Assembly (NCBI GenBank): GCA_024734555.1
Contig: JANPWX010019802.1
Coordinates: forward strand, 2,185,393 to 2,249,392
Reading direction: 5' to 3'
From: Trochalopteron elliotii
Lineage: Eukaryota; Chordata; Aves; Passeriformes; Leiothrichidae
Length of the DNA: 64,000 bases
Below, one piece after another: positions 12,501-27,500 of the stretch. The notes beneath the pieces are model-generated. The model searched no databases, had not been told where the DNA came from, and saw nothing but the letters and a program-made list of their open reading frames with translations. Position 1 is the stretch's first letter, and every line of letters starts with the position of its first letter. A program made the translations under genes and the position numbers.

Positions 12501-15500
12501 CTACATCAAAGAGCTGCATCGAAATTCTATCTTAAAAACATTTATGAAGAACTTCACTTTCATGCATTTTATAAAATAAATGATTCGGCAAACATTTCTA
12601 CTACTATATTTCATACTGTACAGTACTACAGGAACTTTATTCAGCTAATGGAAGGTCTTACCAAGATACTACTGTATGTAAAAGGCATGAAAAAATTTAC
12701 AGCAGCTGGGTACAGCTTTATTTCTGAAACTCATATTAATTCATGGCTGTAGGAAAATCATCTAGAACGCCTAAATGAAAAATTAGAGCTTCACTCATCT
12801 TCTTTTCCTTACATCTAATACAATTCTATGAACAAGTCTATGGTCACTGCAAGAGAACATGTTTTTCACCTGCCAAGTATTACATACTGAGTCTCCAAAT
12901 GTAACTTATGAAAAAAATGCTCAACACACTTACTAGGCATTGCTAGCAAAATCCCCATAAGATACATAAATACAGTCTAACAGTGTTAGCTGGTCTGCTA
13001 AATGGTAAACAGGTTATTAAGATCATGCAGTCTTTAACAATACTAACAAACACAAAATTATCTAAATATTGGTCACTTTTATGAAAACCATGGATTGGGA
13101 GTGCATCTATTGAATTATGTCAACTAGAGACAAAAAAAAATCACCCAGATTAGGTGGTCCTATAGATGGAGCAAAATCCAAAAGTATTCACATCCTATTC
13201 AAGCAGCTATAGAACTCCCAGAGCACTCCTCAAACTAAAGCTTTAACATCATGTCTTCACCATGGTTTAAGAAATTGGTCTGCATCATTCACTAGGGAAA
13301 ATAATAAATAACTTCAGTTCATAGGTCTTGGACTTGGGACTTAGTTCACCCTTCAACACAGTATGACAGGTGTAGAGATGTTACAGAATCCTTTTTCCAT
13401 AGGGACTAAGAATTAGAACAGGAGAATTCTCAGAATGTGCTTGGGGTATCTTCAAAGAATAGAATACACTATCAGGACTGCTAAGAAAATTATCACAGCT
13501 GCTTCACTAACATTTTTGTTTGCGGGTGCTCATGTTTCTGCAATATCTTGGATACTTTCCAGTTCTCTACCACACCAAATTAAAAGGCAACAAAATCTGA
13601 GAAACACAAACATTCAAGGTATTGTATCTAGGTGTGTATGCTTTAGTAAGCTTTACTAAGAGGATGGATGGGAGAGGAAAAATTACCACTAACCACTATA
13701 ATTTGCCCTATGAGTTTCCTTTTCTTACTGTTCAAATTAGTTAGACACGTTATCTGGAAGAAAGTTCACGTACAAGATACTGATGTATCTAGAAAATAAA
13801 CTCAAGCTACACTAAAATTGGGTCCAAAGACATCCACATTAGTACAAGAATATGGTAATTATTTAAGCAGTATAGAAAAGAAATTTGCCTAGTGAAGGCA
13901 GGGACACCAGTGCAAAAGAAAGGCTTTCTTTTTTTCCCTCCACAGTATCATCAACAAAAACACTATTAGAAGTTCTAGGACACAGGCTATTTTCAGGAAC
14001 ATCACATGCATACAGCAGGGGAAAAAAAGCTTAAAATCTGCATGAATAAAACATCAGAACCTAAAAATCTGCTGCTAAGATGCATGTACAGTGTACAGTG
14101 CCACACTTCAGGAGCTTTTTTCTCATGCCTTTTTTCTTTCCCCACAGAAAAGGCTGAGGAAGCACAGGTAGAAGGCTCCTCTTTGGTTTATGGACTCCTG
14201 ATATTCCTAAGATATCTGACTGATCAGTTTTGCATGAAAAGGATTATTTGAAAACCCTTTTTTCCCCTTTCCCAGACATCTGTGGAGGCTACCAGAGATG
14301 ACTACAGCAAATGTCCTTTGCATTTTTGTGAACTAGTACTTGAGTTTATTTTATAGCTACATGGTATCCTGCAGGTACATTTTTTTTTCAAATCTTTTTA
14401 AAGCTGGTAAGTCTGCCTCCAAAGAACAGATCCACTTGTTAAAGACAAATGCAACACTAAGGAAACTTTGCTTTTAAATATTTCTGCGTAGAAGATGACT
14501 ACTGCTTGTTTTATTTTATTAATGAGGAAAACTACACAACTATGAACTTAAAAGGGACAGTTTCAAAATGTAAAAAATACTTACTCTGTAAATAGTGCAA
14601 AACCATCAACGCAAGACTGTAGCTGCTTAAAGTACCACGACTGGCATCGTTTATCTCATGAAACCTTGCCCACTTCTTAACAACAAGTACTAATGGACGA
14701 ACTCGATTCTCAACTGCAAGTAAGAAAAACAGCTCAAAAAAGTACATCTAACTAGACAGCAATTAATCAGCATTTGCTCTTACTTGATTGACATGGTAGT
14801 TCTGTATTCTAAGGTTACCTTCTGCAGGCATTATACAGAATTTACTTAGTTATTCTACAATTACTATGCATCCTATAAAAATCAGAACAAAATACTTGCA
14901 TTTGAAAACAGCCTTTTGAGTAGGAAGATCCACAGACACACTACAAAAGGTATAGCAGGAAATTTGCAAAGCATCTATTTTCTACTTCTCCAGTTCACTG
15001 TACTAATTTTCCCTGAAAAAACTTGCTGCCAGGACAGACCCTATGCCATTTTTTTATCTAGGCTATACAAACTTTGAAGGCAAGGAAAAGAATTCTTGTG
15101 GCTGGAGAACACAGCTGATTCTGAAGTTTACATCAGGATACGTGAGACTCTGCATACAGACATAAATTTTAAATTTGCCTTGTCCTCAATAGCTTATGTA
15201 CATGACATGTTAGATACAATATCTCTTTAAATTAATACATATGCATTTCATGAGGAAAGACAAAGACATAAATACAGACATATTCCAGGTATGATGTTCT
15301 GGATTTTCTACACTAAACTAAACTAACTTCTAATGAAAGTATTAATCTATTGTAGGTAGGCATCACTCACCACAAACTCCCATGACTCTGCAGCATACTT
15401 TGTTATTTGCAGGTATGCAGAATCAGATCATCAATTCAGTCAAGTGCCATATCATGGCCTTAAAAGCTTACACATTCTGGAGTATCTTTTCTAACCTGAC

Positions 15501-18500
15501 ATCAATATACAAAGTTTTGTATTCTGCTTATGAGGACATGAGCACAAAAGACATCCTACAACTGCACCAGCTGGGGTGCTCTCTGTTATTCTGTAAAACT
15601 ACCAAGCATGGTTTTCTCACAACGTGTTCAGAGTGGTTCAGCACATACGCCTATGTAAGTGGCATTCTTCTCAGAATGAATGTCCTACTAGATCTGGAAG
15701 ACCTTTCAGAAACAACCAAACTCCTTATCACTAATCACCTTATTCCTGACATTGTTCACCAGTGGTTGAACTGAAAAACAGAACTTCGTACACTAATTGT
15801 GAGATGCCATAGAAGTACTGCAGACAACACATGAAGATGCATTAATTGGAATAGAATTCTTTCATGAGAGAAAAATGCAAATAGGTTCCAGTTTTAAACA
15901 TAACTGTTTTGTGTCACAGTAGAAAAGATCTTTTCTTAGTTGACCTCATTTTGAGATATTAAATTCTGTCTGCTGGTGCCTGTAATTAGTATATAAAAAA
16001 GCTAGTGTGCAATGTGGCCAGTAAACTTTGTCTGATACTTTGACACAAGCCACCCCTCAAGAAAATGCTCAGTAATGTTACTTGCACAAAGCCAAAAAGT
16101 CCAGCTTCCACTAACTGAAAAATATCTAGCAAAAATTGCTGATTAATCACAGACATGTCCTCTTCAACAAATGCTGGTACCATAACAGCACAGACTTTGC
16201 CTTCTAGCTCTGCCTAATCTACCTGCATTTTCTGTGGACATTTTGTGTCACCTAGCCTCACCCTCCTCGAAGTTTTCTAGAGCACTCATGCACCAACACC
16301 GGAGAGTTAACTTCAAAACAGATAGAAGAGCATTCACAGAAATTTTTGGAGTTTTAGCTTTTTTATTACATTCACTAAGATAGATAGTCCCTTGTTTGCC
16401 TGAGTGTCTAATTTGTTCCAATGGAAAACAGACTAATATATCTTCCACATTAGAGGTAATTTGATAATTTTTTCCCCCATGCAGGTGAAAGCCCTCAACT
16501 ACATGTGTAATTGAGCAGGATAATACATATAAGGCTATCCACTCTTGCTCATATGACTTATAAAAGTATGGAAAGAGACTGATAAAAGCCTTCACTTAGT
16601 TCGGTGTGCCTTATGTCAAGCTGTGTGCTGTATGCTACAGTTTGACAATTGAGGAAGGTCCAGAACATTGAGAAGATAGTATTTTCAATCACAAGTTTCC
16701 CTTCGCTACTAACTCACTCCTTGATCTCAAGAAAATATTATTTAACCTTCACCAGGAAACATGAAGTTAATTTTGCTGGCCTTATAAAAGTGAGCACCAC
16801 AGCAGAAGAGAAGAGAAGTGGGATACCAGGACTGTTTCCACCACTCTTTTCACATCTGGACTTGTCTGCCCTACAGTGATTTTCCTTCAAGAGTAAAGAA
16901 AATCTGTGACAGAAGCTACAAGCAAATATATCAACATTAGACTTGGTGAAGTGAGTGCTCATCCACAGTCATAAATGACAATGATTACTTCCTAATATTT
17001 TTAAACTTGGAAGCAAATCTTTTTCCAGTCATGCACCTTCCTGGATGTATGAAGAAATCACAGTTAACCAACTGATCCAGGACAAGTTGTAGATTCTCCT
17101 AGAAACATCTAATATGGAACATAAACTCTGAATGAAATATTAGTAAAAATTAACTAGTGAAGGTAGCTTCTATTGGTAACTGCCTACCCAAAAGAGAAAG
17201 AAATTCCTTTATGCAAGAACTGAAAAAGGTGGTAAAGGAACAAATGCAAATGCCCTAGAAGAAAAAGGCTGATACACACTCCTTAATGTACTTATCTGTC
17301 AACTGACATTGCAATGCTAAGAAAAGAAACCCTTAATTTACCTGTTGTTCTTACTTTCCTTTCACAAGGCTGTTTCACAATCTCTCCCTAAAATGCAAAC
17401 TCCTGAGCAGACAGAAGCCAATTTTGATTTGGGATTAGCATAAGTACTGAAGCAGTATTTTAGATTGTCCAAGGAAAGACTCTGCAACAGCATACAGACA
17501 TAGCTGGCTATCAGCCATCCACACTGTCACTGGCTGTAAGGAAATAAAAGAAGCTGGAGATTATAGCACTAAATAACCATTACTAGCATGATCTTATTAC
17601 CTGCAGAATACCTGAAGTAGCCCTTGTAGTAGATATGTGGACCTTAATATGAAGAATCTTTGTTATCTCCTGAATATTATAATATTCAATTAAAAACATA
17701 CCTAGTTATTTTCTCCACGTATTTAGAATGAGCAACAAGAACTTATCTTAAAGCTACTTAATGTAACTAAATGGGTAATTTTACATATTTGTAGTAATCA
17801 ATTAAATTTTCATAGCATATCAATACCAAACTGCAAACTTTAAAAGCAAAGTTTAAAGAAATAAGAGACTACAATAAAAACTTACTGAATGCATAGGTTC
17901 TCAGAAGGAATGTATTTCTTATACCTATCACATTGTTTACATTCAAGTCGAAATCCACATTGCTGTTAGGGAGGAAAAGGAAAAAAAATCAAGCATCATG
18001 GTATTCAGTTTCTGAAGGTTTACTACCTACTTTATGACAGATATGGAGAAATAAAATTTTAATGTAAAGCCCTGGAAACTTTCTTCAGTTTTAAATGCTG
18101 TGATTCCCATAGTTTTGTTTATAGCACCTGAGCCACTTACATACTGGATCTCCATTGTTATAAAAATGTAATTGTTATTTTATATGAAGAATACATGTAG
18201 ATACAAATTTACTCTTTAGGACAACTTAAGATATCTTTTTCAATTTTTACCAGATCTTTCTCCCAACTACACTTGCACTACATGACTTACTACAGATAAC
18301 TTTTGACACCAGGAAGGATTCTCTGAGTTATTAGTTTAGGAAATTATGCCAATGAATTGAGAAAGAGAACTGGAAGAGATCAAAGGGTAAGAGTCATTTC
18401 TGCAATGACAGTAGGAGAGAATCAGTAGTTCAGAACAAAATCAACTCTGAATAAACACTGCATGTTTTGCAATAAAACAGTTTTGATGTTTTTCGTTCTC

Positions 18501-21500
18501 TTAAGATTAAATAAAGCAAACAAGCACTAACTGCTTTATTTACAACACAACCTGCCCACAAGTTTGAATTTCCTACTGTATATAGAGCCTAACTACTCAT
18601 AAAACTCAAGATATAATATTGCATTCATGCTTAATAAGGCATATCAACACTAACTTGCAACAAGAAGAGTCCATTATTAGACAAAGAAGTAGCTATCTGT
18701 GATATACAGCTATTTCCATTCTACATGCACAAATTTCATTCACATAGCATTTGTTCGCCCAAATACGTTGGGTTTTTTTGACTATATAAGGTGAACACGA
18801 ACCTGAAATTCATTAAATTTGGTAAAAGACAGTAATTAGAGGCCTACAAGAATTTTTTAATGTATTTCGAACATTTTACATTTTTTACATCTTTTAAACA
18901 CTTTTTACATGAAAACATTCTTTGCATCAAAACTATGACATGATTTTAAACCTGAGTTAGTACCAAGCATAACCTTTTATATGCTTTAAGAACATAGTAC
19001 ATAACAGTACAGGAAATAAACAAGCTTCAGCTACCACTTCACAGTTGTAAATCTAAGCGTGAACACCCATGGGAATATTAACTGCGTGTGCAAATATAAT
19101 AAAAAATGTCAGATTGCATGTGTAATTCCAATTAATCCAAATTGACAAGAAGATTATTTACCAGATGCCAATTGAAGCAAGTTCTATTGTATGTTTACTG
19201 TGCATGTTTAATAACTGTTGAAGCAGTGGCAAGTTGAAAAGGTTTTGTATTGCTTGGACTCAAGTTCTACTAAAAAGCACTAAAGGAGAGGAAAACAGTC
19301 ATCTGCACATCAACTGTAGCAGAAGAAGAAGTTTTTGTATCTTCTGTAGGATAAAGATCTGGATAATTGAACAAAGGCTTGTTGGGAAGCTGAACAAGCA
19401 TTAGAATAATTTCCTTGGAAAGACTACAAAGAAAAGATGGCATAAAGTCTTTAAGTGCAGTGGATCTTCTCTTACTTTTACAGCACTATAAACCTCCAAA
19501 TTTAAAGGTTATAAAAGAAACAAATACAAACTAAATGTTTTCTTATTCACTGAATCAAAATAAGGGGAAACAGCCATTTTCAGTTATATATGAAATACAT
19601 ATATATTTCAGTTATTGAAATATACACATAGAACATGCATCTCCAGACACAGAGAGAACACCCATTGAATTCAATCACCTTTTCCCAGCAGCTGGGCATC
19701 AAAAAAATTGCTTTTACAGGAAGCTTGTAATGTTTAGTTTCCTATTTTGGCAAAAACAGGCTTAGTGCCCTGGGTACAGGATACCAAATCGATTTTTCAA
19801 GACCTCTGTGAAAAAATGCAAGAGTATGCATTTTTTGTACATCTGAGCCTACAAAAGACAAGAGACTCACAAGAGACTGGAAAGAGACAAATGCTTAAAT
19901 AAAAAGCCAAAACATGGATGGAGGTGACAGGTTATATAAGAGAAACATAACTGTAAAGACATAAAACAAAACAAAAATTAACTCCCAAAAAAAAAAAAAA
20001 ACCCAACCCAAAATGATGACATTCCCTGACACTCCTCTCTTCCGCAAAAGTAATACAGAAAACCAAATGGTGAACAGTACTGGTTTTCACTGTGCAGAAA
20101 TACAATGTACTGCTTCCAGTCTTTGAAGATCATACTTTGATTTAGTGGGAAATAAAGAGTTCTTTAAATCCTCTCTGTAAGGTATATAATTATGATGACT
20201 TATTTTTTGAAAGTGACTGTACTATGGACTGTAAGTGCTTACAGTAATACTTCAATCTTCTCACACAATCACTTTCATCCAGTTCTATATTAAAGGTTTC
20301 TTTTTAAAGTTTATTTTCTCATTTTAAATTGGGAAAAAAATATTCTTGCTATAATCCCATAATTCATTCAATATTTGCACCAGGAATTTTATCATTTCAT
20401 TTATATAGGAAAAGACTAGCATTGCTATAAGTAGCTAATCCAAATAACCCAAATTTTAGCATAAGTACCATACTTTCAGGAAGCATGGAAGAAACAGATT
20501 TTTATACTGTTAGAAAAGAAAGTAAAAACCACTCAAATTATTAAAATACAGTAGGCAATTACACTCAAGTAAAATAGGTGTAAATGAAGAAAAAGGTATA
20601 AAGCAAAAACCCCAACAAGTGTGTATAATCTCAGACAAAACAAAAGGTTAAAATCATGTTTCAGCTCAAATTGTAATGATAGATTTAGTTTTATCAGGGT
20701 AAGAACCTAGCCAGGACACAGGTATATCATGATAAAAACATGTTGTGATATGCTTTCATAGAGAGCAACCAGAAAAATACACTTATTTGTTTTTAAAAGA
20801 CAGAGACAGGGTTGCAAAATTTTAGAACCATTTAGACAGGTTAACACAGCTACAATAAGGCTGTTCAAAGGCCAATTTTGAACACGAAAATGATGAAACC
20901 ATGTTACTGTATGAAACTGATACATATCTGTTACAAAACTAAGCCAATGAGCACAGGAAGAGATGAACATTACTCAGGCTGTCAACATGTTTCAGTGTTT
21001 GCATGGCTTTTTCCTCTGTCAGATACTTTTATCACACACAATAAGAAACACATCATTATCTGCCCTAGTACGTCCATCTAAATTATTCTCATGTCTTCAT
21101 AATGAATACACAACAAATACAAGAGAATACCACCACAAACTAGTCTGTTTCAGGGTTGTTCGTGTAGCTTAACAGTTATGTTTGCACAGGAGGCAAAATT
21201 ATATTTCAAAACAGTTTTCTTCCTACCACTGTTTTTCTGTCAAACCATTTGTTAACTTGGAGTCCACTATGTACAAATAACCCACAGAAATATGTGAGGT
21301 ATTGCTTCTGATTCACATCACAGGAACAAAATAGCATCTCAACCCCAAGAGTGCTTCAGACCATCAAGGCAATAAAGCTGACTGCCACTGCATGCTAGCT
21401 CTACAAATTTGTGACACAACTACAGCACCACACAAATAAACACACATAACAGTGAGACTGCTCCTAAGGGCAGCATGCATACAGAACACTTTCCCATGTC

Positions 21501-24500
21501 AAAGTCTAAAAGATTAGGCTGAACAGAATACTTGCCTGACTTTATCCCTGAATTTCACTATTGGCACTTTTGCTCTGATCAGCTGAGGTCGCTCAATGTA
21601 GCTTGCTGAAAGGGAGAAAAATATGCAATTAAGTTTCATGCAAGATGCAGATCTTCATAAAAGATCCTGTAATAAATCTTATCAACTGATTTATAGCAAA
21701 CAGCAGCTTATTAAATTTAACAAGGTTGTGCTAAACTAGGTAATTTTTAGCAACTGTAGCAAAAAAAACAACCTAGGGAAGCAGGTGAAACACCCCCCAC
21801 ACTAAACATTAGAGAAGAAGTAAGCAGCATATAGAGTAGAAGACTTCCCTGAGGGAAATATATTCCAGAAATTTTATTTATTTCCAGAAATATTCCAGAA
21901 TGTAAGGAATGCAGTACTACAATGCTTTCATGGAATACTACTTGTAATACACATCCTGAATAGTTGTAATTAAAGTACAAAAATAAAGAAGCAAGAACAT
22001 AACTGACCAGGATGGGCTAATGATAGGCTTAAAACTTGTTTTGTAAACTGTTCATTTGAATGATAAAGTACATACCAGGAAATGCTACTGCAAACAGGAC
22101 AATGCTTTCCATCAAAGATGGGATCAGCTTTATCTGTCTTTTGCTTTAATAGTGATACAACATGCAATAAATCCACATTGATGATGATTATCAGATGATT
22201 ACTATTACCAGGGTTGGCCTGAGATAAAAAGGAAGTTGGAGTATAGAGAGAACGCAGATCAAGCCAATATGGTTAACAGCTACGTTCTACTTTATTTCGC
22301 TAAGATGGCTACACTTATACAGTTCCATATAGTTTATAAATCACAGCAGCTCTCCATTGGCATACAGCAGAGAAAAGAATGCAAACACCTATTGTTGACC
22401 AAACTCTTAAGGCAGCTACTGGTGTTCAGACTACTTACTATACATGTTATCTATTAGAAACCTCTCTGTGCCTTGTTAACACCTTAAGGTGTAATCTCAC
22501 TGCACTAAAGACTTGGCAGCTGAATTTCCACCTGCGCCACTGAGGCCTTACAGGCCTTCATCTGAGGCCCAGGCTAGGTGATTCACTCACAGTCCAAATA
22601 TTCACTATCTTCAAAAACTCTGCTACAGATTACCTACCCAGTATAGACATCCAGGCTCAATGCCAGACCATCCAAACTCACACATACTGGGCTCAGCCAC
22701 TCACACAGAGCCACCAAATGCACCCTCCACACTAAGCTCCCCAAAACTGTTGCATCAGCCATCTTGTTGTGATTTCCTGAGACTTCATGATACCTCAGCC
22801 TATATTCAGTAGTTTCCCACAATCCTGAATGAATACTGTGCCCAAGAAAGTAATAGAAAAGAAAGAAAAGTAGAGCCTGAAGGTTACATGATATGAATTT
22901 GGGCAAAAGGCATGATTTTAGTAACTACTTCTGTTGCCAAATCTAGGACCACTTGAATTTGTTCATATCCAACACCATACATTTTCCCGTTGTTTCTATA
23001 AATTAATCTCAGATTTGCATAAATAAGCATGCACAGTACAAGTAATACAGACTAAAAGTAACCTTGAATAAAATCTGATTTTTTCTTGCCCTCCAGACAA
23101 AGCAACAAGGTACTTCTATCAGCTGAATAGCCACCTTCATTAAACAGCATCATCTCCATTGCTTTCGGATGACAAATTCAGATTTGGTGGAACACTGCTG
23201 TGCAATGCTCAATTAAAACAAACTTTTTTTTTGAGACTTTCTGAAACTGTTTTGTATATATGCATGTTCAGACAGACTTGACCCAAGGCAATCTTTTATC
23301 TGGATTTTAATGCATTGCACAAACCTAAGCAACACACAGACTGGCACTCAGAATAAAAGACAATCTTACTAATTTACTGATGTTAATGGGAGAATCTTAA
23401 ATTAACAACTTCAATTTATGTTCACTGTCTGCTAACTAACACAAGCATCCTGTCCTTCTAGCTGCACTTTCAGAAAAACCCAGGCATCTCTCCTCCAGCA
23501 TGCCAGAACATTTTTAAAGTGAGAGTCTAAAGCATGCAAAGCTCACTGCCTCCTCTCCTTTCACTACCAAATTTAAGATAAAGATTCCCAATGCACTAAC
23601 ACATGTTAGCAACAGTAGATGTCTATCTGTATGCCACAGCAATTTAACTTTCCTTACTATGACTCTTCCCAATGCTCTTCAGAAGTTAACTGAACTCATT
23701 CTAGTGACAATCCATTTCCAAACACATCTTTGTCTGCAAATGCCTCCCCTACACGACGGATACTTGTGTAAAATTAGCTGGCTAAGTAAAAAGGTACAGC
23801 CCAAAATATAATCCCAATCTGTTTCACAGGGTGGTAATAAGCAAGGAGGAAGATAGAAGACATAAGAGGACGTTAGAAGGCAGTAACTTTCTGCTGGTAT
23901 CCTCTTTCTTGGCTCAGATCAATGATGCTAGATGTTAGGAGTCTATATTGTACTTTGTATATACATACAGGGGAAGAAACAGTCACAAACACAGGAATAA
24001 GTGAATAAATGCCTTAGTAAACTGTGTGATCACGAAAGCTATGACCAGAAAGGCTACACCAAAATATGTAAAAAGAAATCCATACAGCTGCTCCACAGTT
24101 GTGGGCATGTCTATGAAAAGGTCATGAAGAGCACTTCAGCTTAGCAAAAAAGAATATAATGGCTTCAAAGAAGACTAAGGACTGATTCATATATAACTTA
24201 TTCATGCAAAATTTCAGACTGAAGAACTTAATTCCCTCTCTTCTCTTACAAAATGAAAGATTAGGCAATTGTACAGAATACTAATCCAAAACATGGTATA
24301 TGACAAAAAGATCTTTGACATTCTGGGTACATAGCCTGCTCTCATTGATTTGGTTATAGTACAGCAGGAGAAACTGGACAGCACAGAAGTCTGAATCCAC
24401 ATTCATGAAGAATCTAGGAAGGTACAACCCACCACAGGATGAAATAACTGCTGATTTTTTGGAATTCACTCAACAACCTGCACAGTCCTCCAAAGTCATT

Positions 24501-27500
24501 CAACTGAGTTCAAATTCCTCTGCTTGTCCCAGCTGTTATGCATTTCCCACTAGACCACCATTAGCCAGAACCCCCTCTGATACCCTAGCCTCAATGCTAC
24601 TGCACCTCTTTGTAAATCTAAGGGAAAATGAGCTCTTTGTTACTTATGCAGACAGTAAACACCTGTAAACCTAATACTATCAAGGTGTTTTTCAAATGAA
24701 TCCCACACAGATGAATCTGAAGTGAGGAATCAGTCTGACATTTACTCTCAGTGGTTTAGATATAACCCCTTCAGTTATCACCCCAAATTAATGCTTCACA
24801 TTTCTAAAGACATTGACTGCAGCACACAGTTCTGGGAATGTCAACCAATCTTGTAAAAAAATACGTTTTCAGGTACCTGAATAAATAAGCCATGAAGTTA
24901 CATGTGATCAGGTAGTCTTTGATATTCATTATATATTTGCTATTGTGTCTCTCTTCTCTAGGAGAAACACTACATACTTTTAAGACTAACACACCCCACA
25001 AAAACAATAAATAAAATACCAGAAGCTTTTTATCACTTTTCTCTGTGATTAGACTATTCAAAAACAAAACACATTTTCATTTCAGTTGATATTCTAGATG
25101 CAGAAAGACAACACAGAAAGGTTTATGCTCTAAGACTTAAAATCTGATGGACAAAAATTCCTTGCTCACACTTGTTACCTTTTACAAACCTGAAACTGAA
25201 ATAAGGTAGAGCTTATACAAATTTTGAATTCACTTCACAAACCTCCTAATCTAACAATCACATTCAACTATATATGAAGGATAAAAGAGATGGTACTTAA
25301 AGTTCTGAAGACAAAACAAATTGTGAAAGGGACTCATCTAATTTGCACTTGGAATGTTTCTTCATTTATCCAGCACAGAATTAAGGCAAAATAAGCACAG
25401 AATCACTTTCTTACTATCCTTATATTGGAAAGCACAGGAACACTGCAGAGTACAAGAACAAAGAGGGAGATGTTGTGAGAGGCGCAGACTGAAAAAACTT
25501 CTCCCAGTTTTCTGAACCAAAGTGACCTGGAAAATGTTAAAAATGCTCTAAAATTTTACCTATGCCACAAATATCCTTCTTACTCCTTTTTGTTCTTTAA
25601 CTCTTTCATGAAACCAGAGCAAAAACTTACTTTAAATAGCAACCTATATTTTCTCCCTCTTGCTGTTTCTCTTACATCTTGGCACACACTTTGCTAGCTT
25701 TCATGTCTGGCCCAAACTTTGTTTATTTCCATTCTCTCATGTGAAACAACAGTACGTTTTATGACTGCTCGCACACTTGCTGAGAACATGCTGCAGTCTC
25801 TCTTCTACAGAAGAAAGAAAGAAATACTTAACTAATATTGTCAAAGAGGTATCACCTTAAAATTACAGGATAGTATCATACATGCTAACAGGGCAGCACA
25901 AAACTTGAGAAGCAGCTTCATACATTTTAGGTAGACAGGCTGTCCTTCATTCATAGTAAGCACTGCTGAGCAACTGAAACTTCAGTGTGTTACCAACATT
26001 GTTCTCATATTAAATCCAAACCACAGCACTGTACCAGGTACTAAGAAGAAAATTAAGTATCTCACCTGAAGCCAGGACACCTCTTGTTCCAGAAGTACTA
26101 AACCTTTGCATAGTTCAGCTACAGCTGGTAAATCAGCTAAATCTAAGTGGAAAGACCCATGTGCCAAAGCCTTTTGGTTTTGAACATCTTCAACCAACTT
26201 TTGTCTATTCAACCAACTTTAGTTCTATTCACAAAAATCCATACACAGACCCAGGACAGATTGTTAGGTACAGGAATTAAGGCCACAGTGATGCTAAGAT
26301 TCTGAAGAAATTACATAAGAGGTCTACATACCACAAATAAGAGTGCCTGACAGCAGTGGTAATCTCAGCAGTTCTTTGTCCTGCCTTACCTTTCATAGAA
26401 TATTTTGATTAAATCAAGCTGACCAAAAACACTTGCAAGGTAACAGAGAACTACGGAAGCATCAAAAATGGGCAAAGGCACAAATACCTTTGGGGATCAC
26501 TTGCACATGACCATCAAACCGTTCTGATACTGGTAAACAAACTTGATTTTGTCTAACACTTTGTCACAGAACAAGAGCTCTTGGAAAAGTTCATATAGAA
26601 GCTCCTTGATCCCTGAAAACGCACCTATTTTATCACTGTGCTATCAGAAAGCACTGGGGAGAGTGCACCACAGACAAATCCAGATTAATTTTCTGACTTA
26701 TGCAAATGTCAATAATCACTAGTAATAAGCATTAAATATCAGATGCCTATTCAGCAAAAAGTGTACCAAGTCTTCCACATGAGCTGTTAAAATCTGTGCA
26801 TTCATGCTTGCCAATGCAGAAATTTTGAAGTCTGCATTTAAATTCATGGTTTGTTCCTTTTAGCACTGCAGGACTGTTCAGAACATCACTATAAGGAGTA
26901 GCATCAAAGAATCTATCACAAGTCTGGGAAGCAGGGTGATAAAGTTATTGATATCAGTAAATGTCTTATTATTTTATAAGGGCATTTTACAATTCAAAGG
27001 ATGACACAAAAGTCTTTTCAAGTAGAAGGCTTTCACATTTAAGTCAAGAACTGCCCATGTGAATTCCTAATCTGAAGGAAGTCTAAACAATAAGCTATAG
27101 AAACTATGAATTGACATGTTTTATCTGTATGTGCTGGTATTATTAATGTTTATTACTTTCTTCATTAGGCACCTAAGTTAATTACTTCTCAAAAGGAAAA
27201 AAATCAATTCTACACAGTCTACTATGAGTGACATCTTATTTTACAAATTCTTAAGAGTATTTTTACCAGAAAGACAGTGCAGTCTAAGATATCAGCAAGG
27301 GTACAGTAACAGAGGTATCACAAACAGAAATCTACTCCCTTCTCATTGTGTTCCACAACTCAAAAGTCATCTGAGATATTACCCACTATTGAAATCCACT
27401 AATTTTCAAGAGAAACTGTTGTTTTTTCTTATTACCATTCATCAGCATCAAGTAACATTACTAAATATTTATAATAATTTTTCCTCAAAGAGTACTGTGA

